NCBI GenBank assembly: GCA_009746045.1
Contig: RPFO01000667.1
Location: 4,925,367-4,989,366, forward strand
From: Mesostigma viride
Lineage: Eukaryota; Streptophyta; Mesostigmatophyceae; Mesostigmatales; Mesostigmataceae
Reading direction: 5' to 3'
DNA length: 64,000 bases
The first letter of the stretch is position 1. The number at the start of each line of letters is the position of its first letter. The translations under genes and the position numbers were made by a program. Shown piece by piece: positions 9,335-51,389 of this stretch. A model generated the notes under the pieces. That model made no database searches. It was not told the origin of the DNA and saw only the letters and a program-made list of their open reading frames with translations.

Positions 9335-11662
9335 CTATCTAGCGTGCCTCCCGCGGGATTGCACACGCGGGCGCTTCCCCACTTGGGGGGGCTCGTTGTC
9401 CTCTATGACCTGGGCCCACTTGGCCTTGTCCATCATCTTCTTCCAAATCACGGAGAGGCCTAGGCCTCCCATGTCCTCTACTAGCTGTTCTTTGAAGGTG
9501 CGGGCCTCGCGGCGTCTAACATCACTGGGCCCAGCCCACGTCAGGAGGTGCCGGCCAGGCTGGGCTGGTCGCAGTCCTGCGGGGGGGCCACGTGAGGTGT
9601 CTACCTGGTTGGTGCGAGCTAGGTGCCCTACTAGCTGCAGGCGGCGTTGCTTAATTGTGCTGGTGATATAGGGCATGCCCTGGTACAGGTCCTCATTGCG
9701 GACATGAGCAGCATATCCTACTCTGAAAATGGAACGCAGCATGCTGGTGACCGCGCCGTCCAGCTTGCGGGCCAGGTCGGCGGTGAGGGTCCACGTCTCG
9801 GCGCCATACGTGAGAACAGGAAGGACGAGGACCTTGAACAGGTCCTGTTTCTCGATCTTGCCCAGGGGCTTGCGCCACAGGGCCCGGTACTGGCGTAAAG
9901 CGTGCCAGGCGAGGGAGATGCGGTGGTCCACATCCACCTCGCAGCTAGGGAGCAGGCTGCCCAGCAGCTTAACGCGGTCCCGATACAGGACTCGAGAGCC
10001 GTCTAGGAGATAGAGGGGCGGCGCTGAGTTGGTGAGCCCAACCGCCAGGGCCTCTGTCTTCTTGCTGACCTCAAGCCCCACTGCACGGGCCTCGAGAGCC
10101 AGGCAGTCAAGCCATGTCTGCACGTGCTCAGTGTCCTCGAAGAGGGTGGTGTCGTCTGCGTAAATGATGTCTGCTAGCCGAATCTCCGTGTCCGCACCGC
10201 CATGCCAGAATTTGTTAGCAACCTGCACTCCTGGTTCCCTGCCCACGATGCGGGCAAATCGCTTGCGCGCCTGAATCATTACGTATTCGACAACAATAAT
10301 GAACAGGTAGGGCGACAGCACGCAGCCCTGCCACACACCCTTCTGTAAAGGGCATGGGGGCGTGGTCCCGTAAGAAGTGCGCACCGAAGTGGTGGACCCT
10401 TCATACAGGTTGCGGATGACAGCAATCAGGGGGCGGGGGATCCGGAACAACTCGAGGATGTCCCAAAGCGCAGGCCAGAAAACCGAATCGAAGGCTTTGA
10501 TGAAGTCCACCAGCACAAGGTGCAAAGGGGACTCACCAGGCTGAAGGCGTTGCAGTTCCTCCACCAGTCGGCGAGTAGCGAAGAGCGCCTGTACTGTGTT
10601 GCGACCTGAACGGAAGCCGTGCTGAGTCTCGCTGAGGTGACCGTCCAGGGCCGTGCGCAGGCGGTTCAGGATGAGCCGCATAAGAAGCTTGAGGGGGGCA
10701 CTTTGAATGCACACCCCTCTGTAGTTGCCGGGGTCGGCAGGCGACCCCTTGTTCTTGTACAGCATCGTGCGAAAACTGTGTTGCCAGGCCGCTGGAGGTG
10801 GTTGCGACGACAGCAGAAGGCGGTTGCAGATGTCCCGGAAGAGCAGCATAACACCTGTGTCCTCGAATTCGGCTGCAAGTTTTACAACTGCGGCCGGAAT
10901 CTCGTCAGAGCCGGTGGCTGCGTCATAACGCAGGCGCTGGACCGCCTCCGTGACCTCGCGAGAGGTGAAAGGAGGCATGTCAGACGGGTCGCCAAGTGGG
11001 CCGACCAGCGGGGGGACTAGGTAGTCCGCCGCTGACCTAGGCGGGGCCGGGGGCCCTGCGGGGCCGGCCAGGGCGGCCGGGCGGGCGGCGGCGGCTGGGA
11101 GCAGGGGTGGGGGCGGCGCAGCTGTCCCCACGACCTCGGCCGTGGCCGTGGCCCAGGTACGAAGCCGCTTGGCTGGGGCGCCGGGGACGTCGTGGCGGTG
11201 GGGCCGGCCGAGGCCGTCCGGGTGCCCGAGGCGCTTGTACCAGAACCAGGCCCCCTTGCCGTCGTGCTTCTGCTGGCAGCTGCGCAGGTCCTTGACCATC
11301 TGCTGAGCATCTGCCTTCTCAGCCTGCTCGTAGGCGGCCCTCAGAGCTGCTTGCAGCCCAGGTTTGGCGATCGGATCTCTGTTGCGGCGGAGCATCTGCC
11401 TGGCGGCGACCACTGTCGGTGCGTGACGGTGGACAGCAAGCTGCCGACGCGGAGGCAAGGTGGGGAGGGTGCGGGCAGCCAGGCGATACTTGGCGGCGAC
11501 ACCACGGAGGATCACTGAAATATCCCCCGGCGGCGGAATGGCGTGTAACTGCTGTCGGCTGCCCCCGGCGTCGAATACGGCCAGGAAATCATCCCTGTGC
11601 GACATAGCGGCCTGCTCTTCTGCTGACATCTTGTCGGCATCCTTCAGCACAATCCGGAGCAC
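9335..11662 (-). CDS. LINE ORF2 reverse transcriptase (775 aa)
   Basis: A long open frame encodes the reverse transcriptase of a non-LTR retrotransposon, which copies element RNA into DNA at a nicked target. RT motif A (LVDFIKAFDSVFW) lies near residues 383-395. The 'GVWQGCVLSPYLF' motif lies near 435-447, and the catalytic YADD is at 501-504 (bases 10162-10151). A C-terminal region (AETWTL through HVRNEDLY and RRLQLVGHLAR) is like that of RTE/L1-type elements, without a visible CCHC knuckle. The N-terminal ~150 residues link to the endonuclease. The first ATG used here probably lies inside the original ORF: the endonuclease frame overlaps it with a one-base shift near a T5 run at about 11664-11668. 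The clade cannot be fixed by eye. Confidence 0.85.
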   Translation of the reverse strand: MLRIVLKDADKMSAEEQAAMSHRDDFLAVFDAGGSRQQLHAIPPPGDISVILRGVAAKYRLAARTLPTLPPRRQLAVHRHAPTVVAARQMLRRNRDPIAKPGLQAALRAAYEQAEKADAQQMVKDLRSCQQKHDGKGAWFWYKRLGHPDGLGRPHRHDVPGAPAKRLRTWATATAEVVGTAAPPPPLLPAAAARPAALAGPAGPPAPPRSAADYLVPPLVGPLGDPSDMPPFTSREVTEAVQRLRYDAATGSDEIPAAVVKLAAEFEDTGVMLLFRDICNRLLLSSQPPPAAWQHSFRTMLYKNKGSPADPGNYRGVCIQSAPLKLLMRLILNRLRTALDGHLSETQHGFRSGRNTVQALFATRRLVEELQRLQPGESPLHLVLVDFIKAFDSVFWPALWDILELFRIPRPLIAVIRNLYEGSTTSVRTSYGTTPPCPLQKGVWQGCVLSPYLFIIVVEYVMIQARKRFARIVGREPGVQVANKFWHGGADTEIRLADIIYADDTTLFEDTEHVQTWLDCLALEARAVGLEVSKKTEALAVGLTNSAPPLYLLDGSRVLYRDRVKLLGSLLPSCEVDVDHRISLAWHALRQYRALWRKPLGKIEKQDLFKVLVLPVLTYGAETWTLTADLARKLDGAVTSMLRSIFRVGYAAHVRNEDLYQGMPYITSTIKQRRLQLVGHLARTNQVDTSRGPPAGLRPAQPGRHLLTWAGPSDVRRREARTFKEQLVEDMGGLGLSVIWKKMMDKAKWAQVIEDNEPPQVGKRPRVQSRGRHAR

Positions 11663-12041
11663 TTTTTAGATCTGGCTGAGGTGCCAGCTGTCGCGACGGT
11701 TTCACCCCAGGAAACCGCAATCTGATGCGAGCGAGCACGAGACGATGATCAGATTCCACCGTGCTGACAGAATCTTGCAGGACGCGAGCATCGACAACTG
11801 AGGGGCGCTGAGCCCGACGTACGCAGACATAATCAAGGCACACCACCCGATCCGACGGCCCAAAAAAAAAGGTGGCCAGCTGCTCAGCGGGGCGTGCGAA
11901 AGAAGCATTGCATGCAACCAGCGCAGATTCTGCCAGCAGATTCGCAAATAAAGGCGTGTTACCGTTGGCGGTCGTGTTGGTTGGGGAATACTGAGCGCCC
12001 CCAGTGCCAACTGGCAGCGTGGCGTTGGCGTCGAGCAGCAT
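11589..12041 (-). pseudogene. Partial APE-like endonuclease domain of the LINE
   Basis: The frame carries 'DRVVCLDYVCVRR' and, about 25 residues later, 'STVESDHRLVLARIRLRFPG'. This is the C-terminal half of an apurinic-endonuclease-like LINE domain, with the conserved S-DH segment. The catalytic N-terminal half is absent because of 5' truncation, and the frame is shifted by one base relative to the RT ORF. Confidence 0.7.
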
Positions 12042-12070
12042 AACCAGGAAGTGCCGGCGAGATGGGATGT

Positions 12071-13280
12071 TGTAATTAATTAATTAATTAATTAGACTCG
12101 TGCTCCCGTTGGGGAGTCACGGAGCATTAACCCCGATGGATGGATGGATGGATGGGTGCAAACAGTCCTACCGGTCTAATCTATCTACATCAGGTACATA
12201 CTACATCTATCTAACAGCATGCTAACTACAACATCTATGTAGACAGCCGCACGCTGCCCTAGGGGAGCTGTCTGGCGTGCCTCAGTCCCACGGGATTGCA
12301 CACGCGGGCGCTTCCCCACTGGGGGGGGCTTGTTGTCCTCTATGACCTGGGCCCACTTGGCCTTGTCCATCATCTTCTTCCAAATCACGGAGAGGCCTAG
12401 GCCCCCCATTCCCTCTACTAGCTGTTCTTTGAAGGTGCGGGCCTTGCGGCGTCTAACGTCACTGGGCCCGGCCCACGTCACGGGAGGTGCCGGCCAGGCT
12501 GGGCTGGTCGCAGTCCTGCGGGGGGGCCACGTGAGGTGTCTACCTGGTTGGTGCGAGCTAGGTGACCTACTAGCTGCAGGCGTCGCTGCATGCTTAATGG
12601 TGCTGGCGATATAGGGCATGCCCTGGTACAGGTCCTCATTGCGGACATGAGCAGCATATCCTACTCTGAAAATGGAACGCAGCATGTTGGTGACCGCGCC
12701 GTCCAGCTTGCGGGCCAGGTCGGCGGTACGTGAGGGTCCACGTCTCGGCCCCATACGTGAGAACAGGAAGGACGAGGACCTTGAACAGGTCCTGTTTCTC
12801 GATCTAGCCCAGGGGCTTGTGCCACAGGGCCCGGTACTGGCGTAAAGCGTGCCAGGCGAGGGAGATGCGATGGTCCACATCAACCTCGCAGCTGGGGAGC
12901 AGGCTGCCCAGCAGCTTGACGCGGTCCTGATACAGGACTCGAGAGCCGTCGAGGAGATAGAGGGGCGGCGCTGAGTTGGTGAGCCCAACCGCCAGGGCCT
13001 CTGTCTTCTTGCTGACCTCAAGCCCCACTGCACGGGCCTCGATAGCCAGGCAGTCAAGCCATGTCTGCACGTGCTCAGTGTCCTCGAAGAGGGTGGTGTC
13101 GTCTGCGTAGATGATGCCTGCCAGCCGAATCTCCGTGTCCGCACCACCATGCCAGAATTTGTTAGCAACCTGCACCCCTGGTTCCCTACCCACGATGCGG
13201 GCAAATCGCTTGCGCGCCTGAATCATTACGTATTCGACCACAATAATGAACAGGTAGGGCGACAGCACGCAGCCCTGCCA
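12071..13280 (-). pseudogene. 5'-truncated LINE copy (RT 3' half), frame-shifted
   Basis: Minus-strand sequence is nearly identical to 9127-10330. It starts inside RT at the 'MLSPYLFIIVVEY' region and includes YADD. A stop/shift near 12804, extra bases near 12728 and other small indels break the frame. It ends in the family 3' UTR and a TTAA tail at 12071-12095. At 13280 it meets plus-strand LINE 3' UTR, a 5'-inversion-like junction. Confidence 0.8.
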
Positions 13281-13430
13281 CCATAGATATAGAATAGGAT
13301 TGTTTTGTAGTTAGCCTGTAGCTAGCTTAGACCGGTAGGATTGCGTGTAGTATCCATCCGTCCATCCATCTGATCCATCCATCGGGGTTGATGCTCCGTG
13401 ACTCCCCAGCGGGAGCACGAGTTTAATTAA
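13281..13430 (+). mobile_element. LINE 3' UTR fragment, plus strand
   Basis: 'accatagatatagaatagg' through 'ttagaccggtaggatt', a CCAT run, 'gtgactccccagcgggagc' and a short TTAA tail match the plus-strand tails at 7530-7690. It sits head to head with the copy at 12071-13280. Confidence 0.75.
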
Positions 13431-13512
13431 TAAATCGCAGATGGCAGTCACGTGTCTATTAATTAATTCATTAATTCATTAATTCATTCATTAATTAATT
13501 CATTAATTACGT
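13431..13512 (+). mobile_element. SINE-like 3' end with long TTAA/ATTC tail
   Basis: Only the last bases of the element ('gcagtcacgtgtctattaa') remain, followed by about 55 bases of TTAA and TTAATTCA runs. Confidence 0.5.
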
Positions 13513-14026
13513 GAAGAGCAACTAGATCCTCTAATAAAAGATATGTATGCCGTTATGCCGAAAATCCGGACTAATGCCAGAGAAGGGGGGCGGCACCCAA
13601 ACATGCACACGACAATCTCTCGGGAAGGAAATGACACTGTTGCACTATACAAGTGAGAGGACGTCAGTAACCTGCAAAATAATACCTCGATGGCCCCAAA
13701 CAAGAACGCACTGGCCTAGGAAACGATTGGGCTCTGAAAGTAGGGGGGCGGAGCGAGAAGGAGACGGGGGGGGGGCGGAGGATGGGATTACAGCATGATG
13801 TGAATGAGACAGCCAGCGATGATACAAACATTGTCGTCAAGTGTAGCGTGCTGCCCAGGACATGTTCTTCAAACCATCGGTTGTCTCAAATGTGACTCCA
13901 CGGGCTGAACCCGGTGCATTACATTTCGGTGCCCGTTGCCATCACCATTGCCCCCCCCCCCCCATCATGCATGGCCGTAGTCACTGCCATGGGCGACCTG
14001 ATCATGCTATTTACCAAGATGTAGCA
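13513..14026. other. Intergenic, no supported gene
   Basis: It holds G runs near 13767-13780 and a C13 run near 13953. No convincing coding frame or repeat partner was seen. Confidence 0.4.
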
Positions 14027-16140
14027 GCTCTGAGGGAGTGCTCGTGAACACGATGCCATCGTTCCATCCTAACGGCAGGGACGTCCTGTCACAGTTTCCA
14101 TCCAGCACACCAGCAAAAAAGCATGTGTGCTGTCCTGCATCTTTTCATGCACTTAAGGTATTGCCTGAAGCGCATATCGTCTAGTACATGCCCGCCTCGC
14201 CTGCAGGGTGCTGGCATCCGCCTTCCGTGCGGGCATCTGCGTGACACCAAATTCAGCGGGATACCTCCAGCGCGGGCCTGAAATTTCTGGGAAACTGACC
14301 ACAGCAGCACAGCTGCTCCGTATAGTCACAAGTTCCATAGCAAGCTCCTGCCTGCCCTTGAGCTATGCGAGGCCAGGCACGGCGCTCGTATACCTTGGAA
14401 GCAACTTTCCATGGATCGGTCCAAGCAAGACTACGAAAGCTTGCTGCAAAGCACGGTGGCCGGAGGTACTGGCTACTTGCCCAGTCAATGAGCTCCTTAA
14501 TAATGCAGTCGATCAGCTTGTGCTTGTTCTTGTGCTTGCCCGATGGCGCCGCAGTAAGTACTGGCATCCGGTGCTTGTGTAGCAGCAAATTGCTCAGTGA
14601 TGGTTGCACTTCCGGGCGGGGCATTTGGGAGCACAGCGGACAGGAGTGCGCCACCCAGCATAACGGAAGTGCTCCTACCTTGAGCATCTCCCTCGGTACG
14701 ACCTCGCCCCATGCGCAACCTTGTTCTCACCCTGAATCTCAGCCTTGTGCCTCTCGCAGATCTTGCGCCTCTCACAGATCTTGTCGATACGAGGGTTAAT
14801 GCTAGCCTTCATTTCCTCTTCAAGTACCTTGTGCTGTCTGCGGATCGCCTCACTCGCGATCTCCAGCCTTCTGTGAGTCTCTTTGCGCCGCTGGATCTCT
14901 TCATGCAGGAGACGCTCCATCCTCTCAATTCTCTCCATTCTCTCTTCAAGCTGCCGCATCAAGGCACATTCAGTTCCAACGTACTCCACAAGAATTGGTC
15001 CAACGTGCTTCATGTTTATGGGGGTTGCGTTCTCTGCTCTCTCTTGAAGTTCCAGTGTCTCGGCGCGTCCAAGTTCTATGTAGTCCATGTTCATGGCTTG
15101 AGGTCGCGGGCTCTGAGCTTTCCTGCATGGCCACACATGCAAGCAGTAACATGTATGTACAGCAGACCAGTTAGCATGTTGCAATACGTCATTAATCAGG
15201 GGCATTCACTCCAATAGCGCCCACTGGCCCACACCCTTAACCATAAAATGCCACGCTTTTCGTGGAAACTCTGTGGCAGAGAAAAAAATCGGTATAGGAG
15301 CACCGGTACCGATGACATTAAAACGCTGTGAAAAAGCGTGAACCGCCCAGAATAGGTCCTGCAAACTTGCCTCTCTAATAGAGTGGTAGTGACTAGGTAA
15401 ACCACTCGGTAGCCATTGCACACTTGCAAATTAGGAACGAATGCACAGACGTCTCTCGAGATGCACAGGCATCATCCCTAAAAACGCGCGTTGTGATCCC
15501 CAGGAGGCACAAGCACAACAAACGCACGGTACGCTATTAAGAATTCTCCCGAGGGCCGGAGGGCCGGAAATACCAAGCCCGCACACAGACAATTGCGGTA
15601 TCATTGATGGCGTAGTGCCAGCAAACGTACCGATGAAAGGGCAGCGAGGTCACGCGGCAAAATAGACGTTCTTTAATCGTCAGGTCGACTCCCAAACACA
15701 GCGGTGGTTGGCAAACCGACTTTTCTCCGCAAGACCTGACCGCGCATGCAATATATAGGCGACCGCATCCGTGTCACATCTGTCGGCAGAGGAAGGAAGC
15801 GCATGTCTATATCCGGTTTCATATCTTAGCATTATCCATCCAATGTGATTTTGTCTACGTGGGACAAAGCTATGAGGTAAGAGGTGGCAAACGCCTAGGA
15901 CGAACCGGGACACGCGGCCAGATCGAACAAGTAGAATTGACATGACTGGTTCTGACAATGACTGGCTGGGGTCCAAGTACTCGGCAGAACCATGGCCCAG
16001 GACAAGACAGCTTCACCTGAAAGAACGTCCAAGGCAACGTGATGACCAGTCGTTTTGCATACCTTGCGCGCGCAGCGTGGCATCTCGTGCCCTAGTTCCC
16101 AACTTCCCATGCAAAACCCGCGTCCCCCGACTGCACCCCG
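14027..16140. repeat. Copy B of the ~2.1-kb dispersed unit
   Basis: It is collinear with 1-2250 and lacks the SINE-like insertion present there, so it shows the empty target site ('tttccatccagcacaccagc'). The minus-strand coiled-coil frame is better preserved here. Confidence 0.75.
14250..15205 (-). CDS. Coiled-coil / zinc-finger gene-like unit, copy B
   Basis: The minus-strand frame 15205-14675 encodes 176 residues. From about residue 65 it is very rich in Glu, Arg and Lys with heptad-like Leu/Met/Ile spacing (EERMERIERMERLLHEEIQR), so a long coiled coil is likely. A second frame (14687-14253) carries CPLC then H-x-H about 17 residues later, a Lys/His-rich stretch and 'ACYGTCDYTE'. The two frames could be joined by an intron (a GTAGGA lies after 'ctcaag' near 14680) or separated by a frameshift. 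The same order occurs in decayed form at 410-1330. No family was recognised. It may be the gene of a transposon or a duplicated host gene. Confidence 0.4.
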
Positions 16141-17130
16141 CCTCGGTAATAACCGCTGTAAAACCTAACTGTTAGTTGGTCGTTGTTCATAAGTACGGTT
16201 GTTGCCTGGAAACGCGGGACGATGAACAGGCGGCCGTGATCCCAAACTAGTGGCGGGACGAGGCCGTGGCATTTCTTTCAGAGGTACTGTGTGCATATGG
16301 CAGGGGCCAGGGGCTGATGGGATAATTATTCATGGGAGCCGAGCTCCCTCGTTTATTACGCAGCAATGTCGGATTCCGCTCATCGGTCAACCCATGCAAG
16401 CGTGAATCAGAACTTGTGTACACCAGGCTTGTACCCTGTTATTAGGTAATAATAATAGCGACCCGCGACAGCAACACAACGTTATAAGCAGGTTTGCGCA
16501 ACGGTTTTAAGGCTATGTATGAAATCCAGCTTTGCCCAGCCGGCGGTAACGCTATGCCTTCACCTCCAGCGGGCTGACCTTGAGTCCTAGAGGCAGACCG
16601 GCTTGAGCCGGTGAGCCCAACCGATGCTCGAAGGGTTACGTAAGTACAGGGGCACAGGCTGCTACACCGGACGAGCTGCTACACCGGACGAGCTGTTGGG
16701 CACGGATATGTGAACAGTCGGTGCGAGTGTAGGGTTACGTTGGAAAAAATTTATCGAGGGTGACAACATGACCATGATCGACGTGAAGGGGCTGAAGTGT
16801 AGATAATCCGAAACAGGTAGTCTTCCTGTTGCGTGGCAGCCCGAGCAGCAGGGCCTTGCGCTGCATCCTGACATCAATCCTTTCCCACCTCAAGGTCTTA
16901 TATTCGACCTGGCCGAGTCGGTAACGCGGTTGGTACGAAGCGGGGCGTGACCGGATTCTTATGGTACAGATCTTCGCGATGAGGCTTCTGCCGTTTGCCC
17001 CATCAATAAATATATTGCGCCACTTCGACTGTCTGAATGCCGCAACGGTAATCACGCACAACGGCGATTTCTTGGAATTCTCAGGCTGGTGCGCTTGACG
17101 CTGAGTCGTCCGACCGTCTTCGTGAGCAGT
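16141..17130. other. Upstream region of gyrA
   Basis: It should hold the gyrA promoter and 5' UTR, but no TATA box or other element could be placed. The frame of exon 1 is open from 16951 (after a TGA at 16948), so a further upstream exon or an earlier start is not excluded. A 108-aa minus-strand frame (17061-16735) has no recognisable features. Confidence 0.4.
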
Positions 17131-47872
<30,742 letters not shown>

Positions 47873-49100
47873 GTGAGTTCATGGACTGGGTGGTGGGTTC
47901 ATGTGTATCTGAGCTAGGGGTCTTGACGTGCATGTATGCTCGGTTAATCCAATAATCCTGAGAAGTCCTCAGATGTACTACAATTAACAGCCGTCAGCTT
48001 CACTGTTGAGTGTTGACATGAATCCCACACTTTTAGTTGCGTTAGACATCCATTAGACATGTGCACGCCGGAAGCCTTACATGCATTACGAGTAGGTCGG
48101 CAAGGTGATGCAGTTGGCTTTGCTCGGGCTGCCATTTGAAAACTATACAGGATGTATCGATGAGTCCCTATGTCAGAGCCAATTATGCGAGGCCTACAAA
48201 GCCTTCTATCTGTCAAGTGTGCTGCCGTTCTCGAATAGACCATATATGTATTTTTATATGTATTTTTATGCTCCGCCGTACGCGGGCTGATTTTGCGGTG
48301 CAGCAGGGCTATTAGGTTCCTCCTGTTAGGCGTTTCCATTGGTCTTATCGTAGTATAGAGCTTTGACATGGCTCTGTACATAGGTTTATAGCTGGGCGTT
48401 TGCTTTGGTTTGAGTGATTTCACTCTGCTGTAAGTAATTATATTTTTAATATATGTATTTTTTGTTCAGGTATAATAGTCTCAGACCTGCAATATTAACC
48501 ATGCTATTGCTTGCATCTTGGTTTTTTACCACGCTGGGAGTGGAGTACATATACTACTAAGATTTGGAACACTGCCTGGACTCGTGGTCAATTTTGCCAC
48601 GGATTAGCGATAATGACACGAGTGCTCTTAGTATTACCGTCTTAATACTCATCAATGATAAGAATTAAGAAGCAATGCTAGGCGAGACGGCCCTCGAGGG
48701 GATTTGAGGTGACTTTGCCAAAAAGTTTGCGGTTCTTTGAAATTGGTTCCTTTATTACGGTGCGCTGTATCATGGAAGGTTAGCCACTTTTATTAGCTAG
48801 GTTATATGGTTGATCTGAGGAAGCTTTTTGAGGCCGATGCATGAGCCCTGAAACGGTTGTGCGGTGGCAAAGGTTTGGCCAGTTTTTTCTGGCCAGGTGT
48901 GAACGAGCTACACTGCATGTGATGCAATTTTTGCACTGCCTTGGTTTCTTTGTTAATGACGCAGTGATTACCTAGACCTGAGACTCTTCTCTCAAACAAT
49001 ATATGACCTAAGAGCCCCAGCAATCTTACTTAAGACGCTGGCAAATGGAACGGCAATTTGCGTCATTTGTTCAGATGCAAAAACAAAACGAGCCCACCTA
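47873..49100. other. Presumed gyrA intron 22, no terminal exon found
   Basis: An AT-rich stretch searched for the last GyrA blade (pattern 'VVLVS.SG.VNRI') without success. No gene or repeat was recognised. Confidence 0.5.
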
Positions 49101-50350
49101 GCAAAGCTTGGCCACTTTCCTTTTCACAAGGGCGGCGACAAGCCAGGGGAGACAACAAACCTCAGGTTTGACGAACCTTCACTGTCGGAGCCAATTTCTG
49201 GCCCTAATAAGCGGCGATGCCGAAGGGAGGGGCGCAAGGCAACAACGCAGGCTGCGCGCAAGGAAGGCGGGACACCTGAGCACTCCACCGTGGACTGCGG
49301 CCTGCACCGGTCACATGCCAGTCGCCTGGAGCGCCAAACAGAATCAGCTCGCCACTGACTGCTCCCCAAGCCACACCAGCCCTGCATCCGGAGGCAGTGG
49401 GTGCAGTTGAGCAGGTCTTTGGAACCGAGGACTGGGTGACGGATGCCAGGTTGAGGAGCTCGGCCCAGTGAGGTCTGTTGTGCTGCAACTGCCAGTTGCT
49501 TGCTGGCCGATTGCGTCAACACAGACTCGACGTGTTCGGGAGGCACGTGACCCAAACGAAGCGTTGGTGGCAAAACGGTGAGCCGTGTCAGAAATCGCGG
49601 CGGAAGACGTGGAGGAGGCCGCACTGCCACCGGCATCGACACCTATGGAGGGAGGCTACCTTCCTAACAACCTTGTGCCTTCCAAGGAGGACATGCACTG
49701 TGATGGCCAGCCTGGGTGGGGACAAGATGGAGGCCCTGGGTGGTGCACCGTCGGGAGATACGGCATGCTGGAACTTACAGTCAAGCAGCTAACCCTGGTG
49801 ATTGCCCACACGCAAGCTGTGCTCACTATCGTGGACGAGCTAGGTACGGCTGAGTGTCTGGCTGGCTGCTCTTCTGGGGCGGTGGTTGTGGCTGCCAACG
49901 CTAAGCCACAGCTGCCTGTCCATCTGGCAGCAATGCTTCAAGTTCATACTTAGTAAGCTAAACAAGGCTGGGGCCAGCGGTAAGCGGTTGACTGGCACTG
50001 TGGGCCAGGGTGAGGGAGGAGTTATTAGGGTGTGCCAGCTGCATGGCTTAACTTGACCCCTATGCTAAGGGTTGACAGGGACGCACCTTTGGCACAGGAG
50101 GTTGTCGCGTCTGACGCCTCGACCTATGGGTAAGTAGGTGTCGTCAATGCTGCAACGGGGCCGGGCGGTATGATGGAGCTGCTTATGGCGCGTACACATA
50201 AGGTGCGGGGGTGGCCAGCCTTGCTCATACCGACTGAGGTAGCCTATACACTGGCCCTAGGGTGCTAGACACGTGGGCGCGACAGGCTATGTCTAACCGG
50301 CCTGACATGGCGGGTTGGGGCTAACAGTCACTCGCAGGATCTGGCCGGAT
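49100..50350 (+). pseudogene. DIRS-like element, left part (gag-like and RNase H relic)
   Basis: One frame (49585-49953) is open for 122 residues (MSEIAAEDVEEAALPPASTP and on). It is followed, after stops, by the 'VVASDASTYG' RNase H-like motif with its conserved Asp. Stop codons and frame changes show it is not functional. Confidence 0.5.
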
Positions 50351-50869
50351 CACTATACTATAAACTTACGGCCCGTACACGTATACGGGCCCCGTATACG
50401 GCCCGTAAACGTATACGGGCTCCGTATACGGTACGTAAACTTTACTTCAATATACGACAAAAAGTATACGGGCCGTAAGTTTTACGGCCCGTACACTTTT
50501 TGTCGTATACTTTAGTAAAGTTTACTAAAGTATACGACAAAAAGTATACGGTAGTAATTTTTACGGCCCGTATACTTTTTTTCGTATACTAAAGTAAAAT
50601 TTACTAAAGTATACGACAAAAAGTATACGGGCCGTAAACTTTACGGCCCGTATACTTTGTGTCGTATGCTGCAGTAAATTTACTACCGTAAACGACACAA
50701 AGTATACGGGCCGTAAAATTTACGGCAAGTATACTTTGTGTCGTATGTATGCCTTACAGGCCATTTTTTACGTCCACTTGGCGTCCACTAGAATTAATGT
50801 CACGCTACGTACACGCCGCGTACACCGAACCGAGCCTAGTACGGGGCCGTGACCGAAACGGACCCCGGT

Positions 50870-51200
50870 TACGGTCTTGTTGTTGTTGTTGTTGTTGTTG
50901 TGTCCCACGCCGCACATGGGCAGCAGAGAATCTATACTGGCCGATACGGTCTTGTACTTGTCCCGTTCTAGGTACGGCACAGAGCGGTTGCGTGTTGTTC
51001 TTGTTCTTGTTCTTCCGGTGAAATGGGTGTTAGTTTATTTCCATATAACAGTTTCCATATAACAGTTAAGGTTCTTGTTCTTGTTCTTGTTGTTGGTTCC
51101 CACGCCGCGGAAGTTAGTTAGTTAGTTAGTTAGTTGAATCCCACGCCGCGGAAGTTGTTGTTGTTGTTGTTGTGTCCCACGCCGCGGAAGTGCAGCAGAG
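50870..51200. repeat. TTG/TTC triplets and repeated 'cccacgccgcggaag' boxes
   Basis: 'tcccacgccgc' with TTG, TTCTTG or TTAG runs before it occurs four times (50903, 51100, 51140, 51177), inside the CACTA element. Confidence 0.7.
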
Positions 51201-51389
51201 ATTCTATATTTGCCGAGGGCCGGATAGAACGGTTGCGTGTACGGGACTGGTTTCAGGAACGCCCCCGTACCTGTGCTAGTCGAGTTTGCAGGTGGGGAGT
51301 TGTGAACCGCCGCGCCGGGCGAGAACGATTTTTCGAATTTATCAACGATCACAAGCGTCTGCCCTTGCAACGCTTGCCTCATAATTAGC

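Larger units (their letters stand above)
9127..12070 (-). mobile_element. 5'-truncated APE-type LINE, longest copy
   Basis: Read on the minus strand it runs from a partial endonuclease domain (12041-11589) through a full RT ORF (11662-9335) and a 3' UTR with a CCAT run to the conserved 'gactccccaacggg' and a TTAA tail at 9127-9172. The 5' UTR, ORF1 and the N-terminal half of the endonuclease are missing. The 5' end abuts the tail of the next copy at 12071, a head-to-tail arrangement. Confidence 0.85.

Noticed and set aside
16735-17061. 108-aa minus-strand frame upstream of gyrA
   Set aside because: No recognisable domain, repeat partner or splice evidence.
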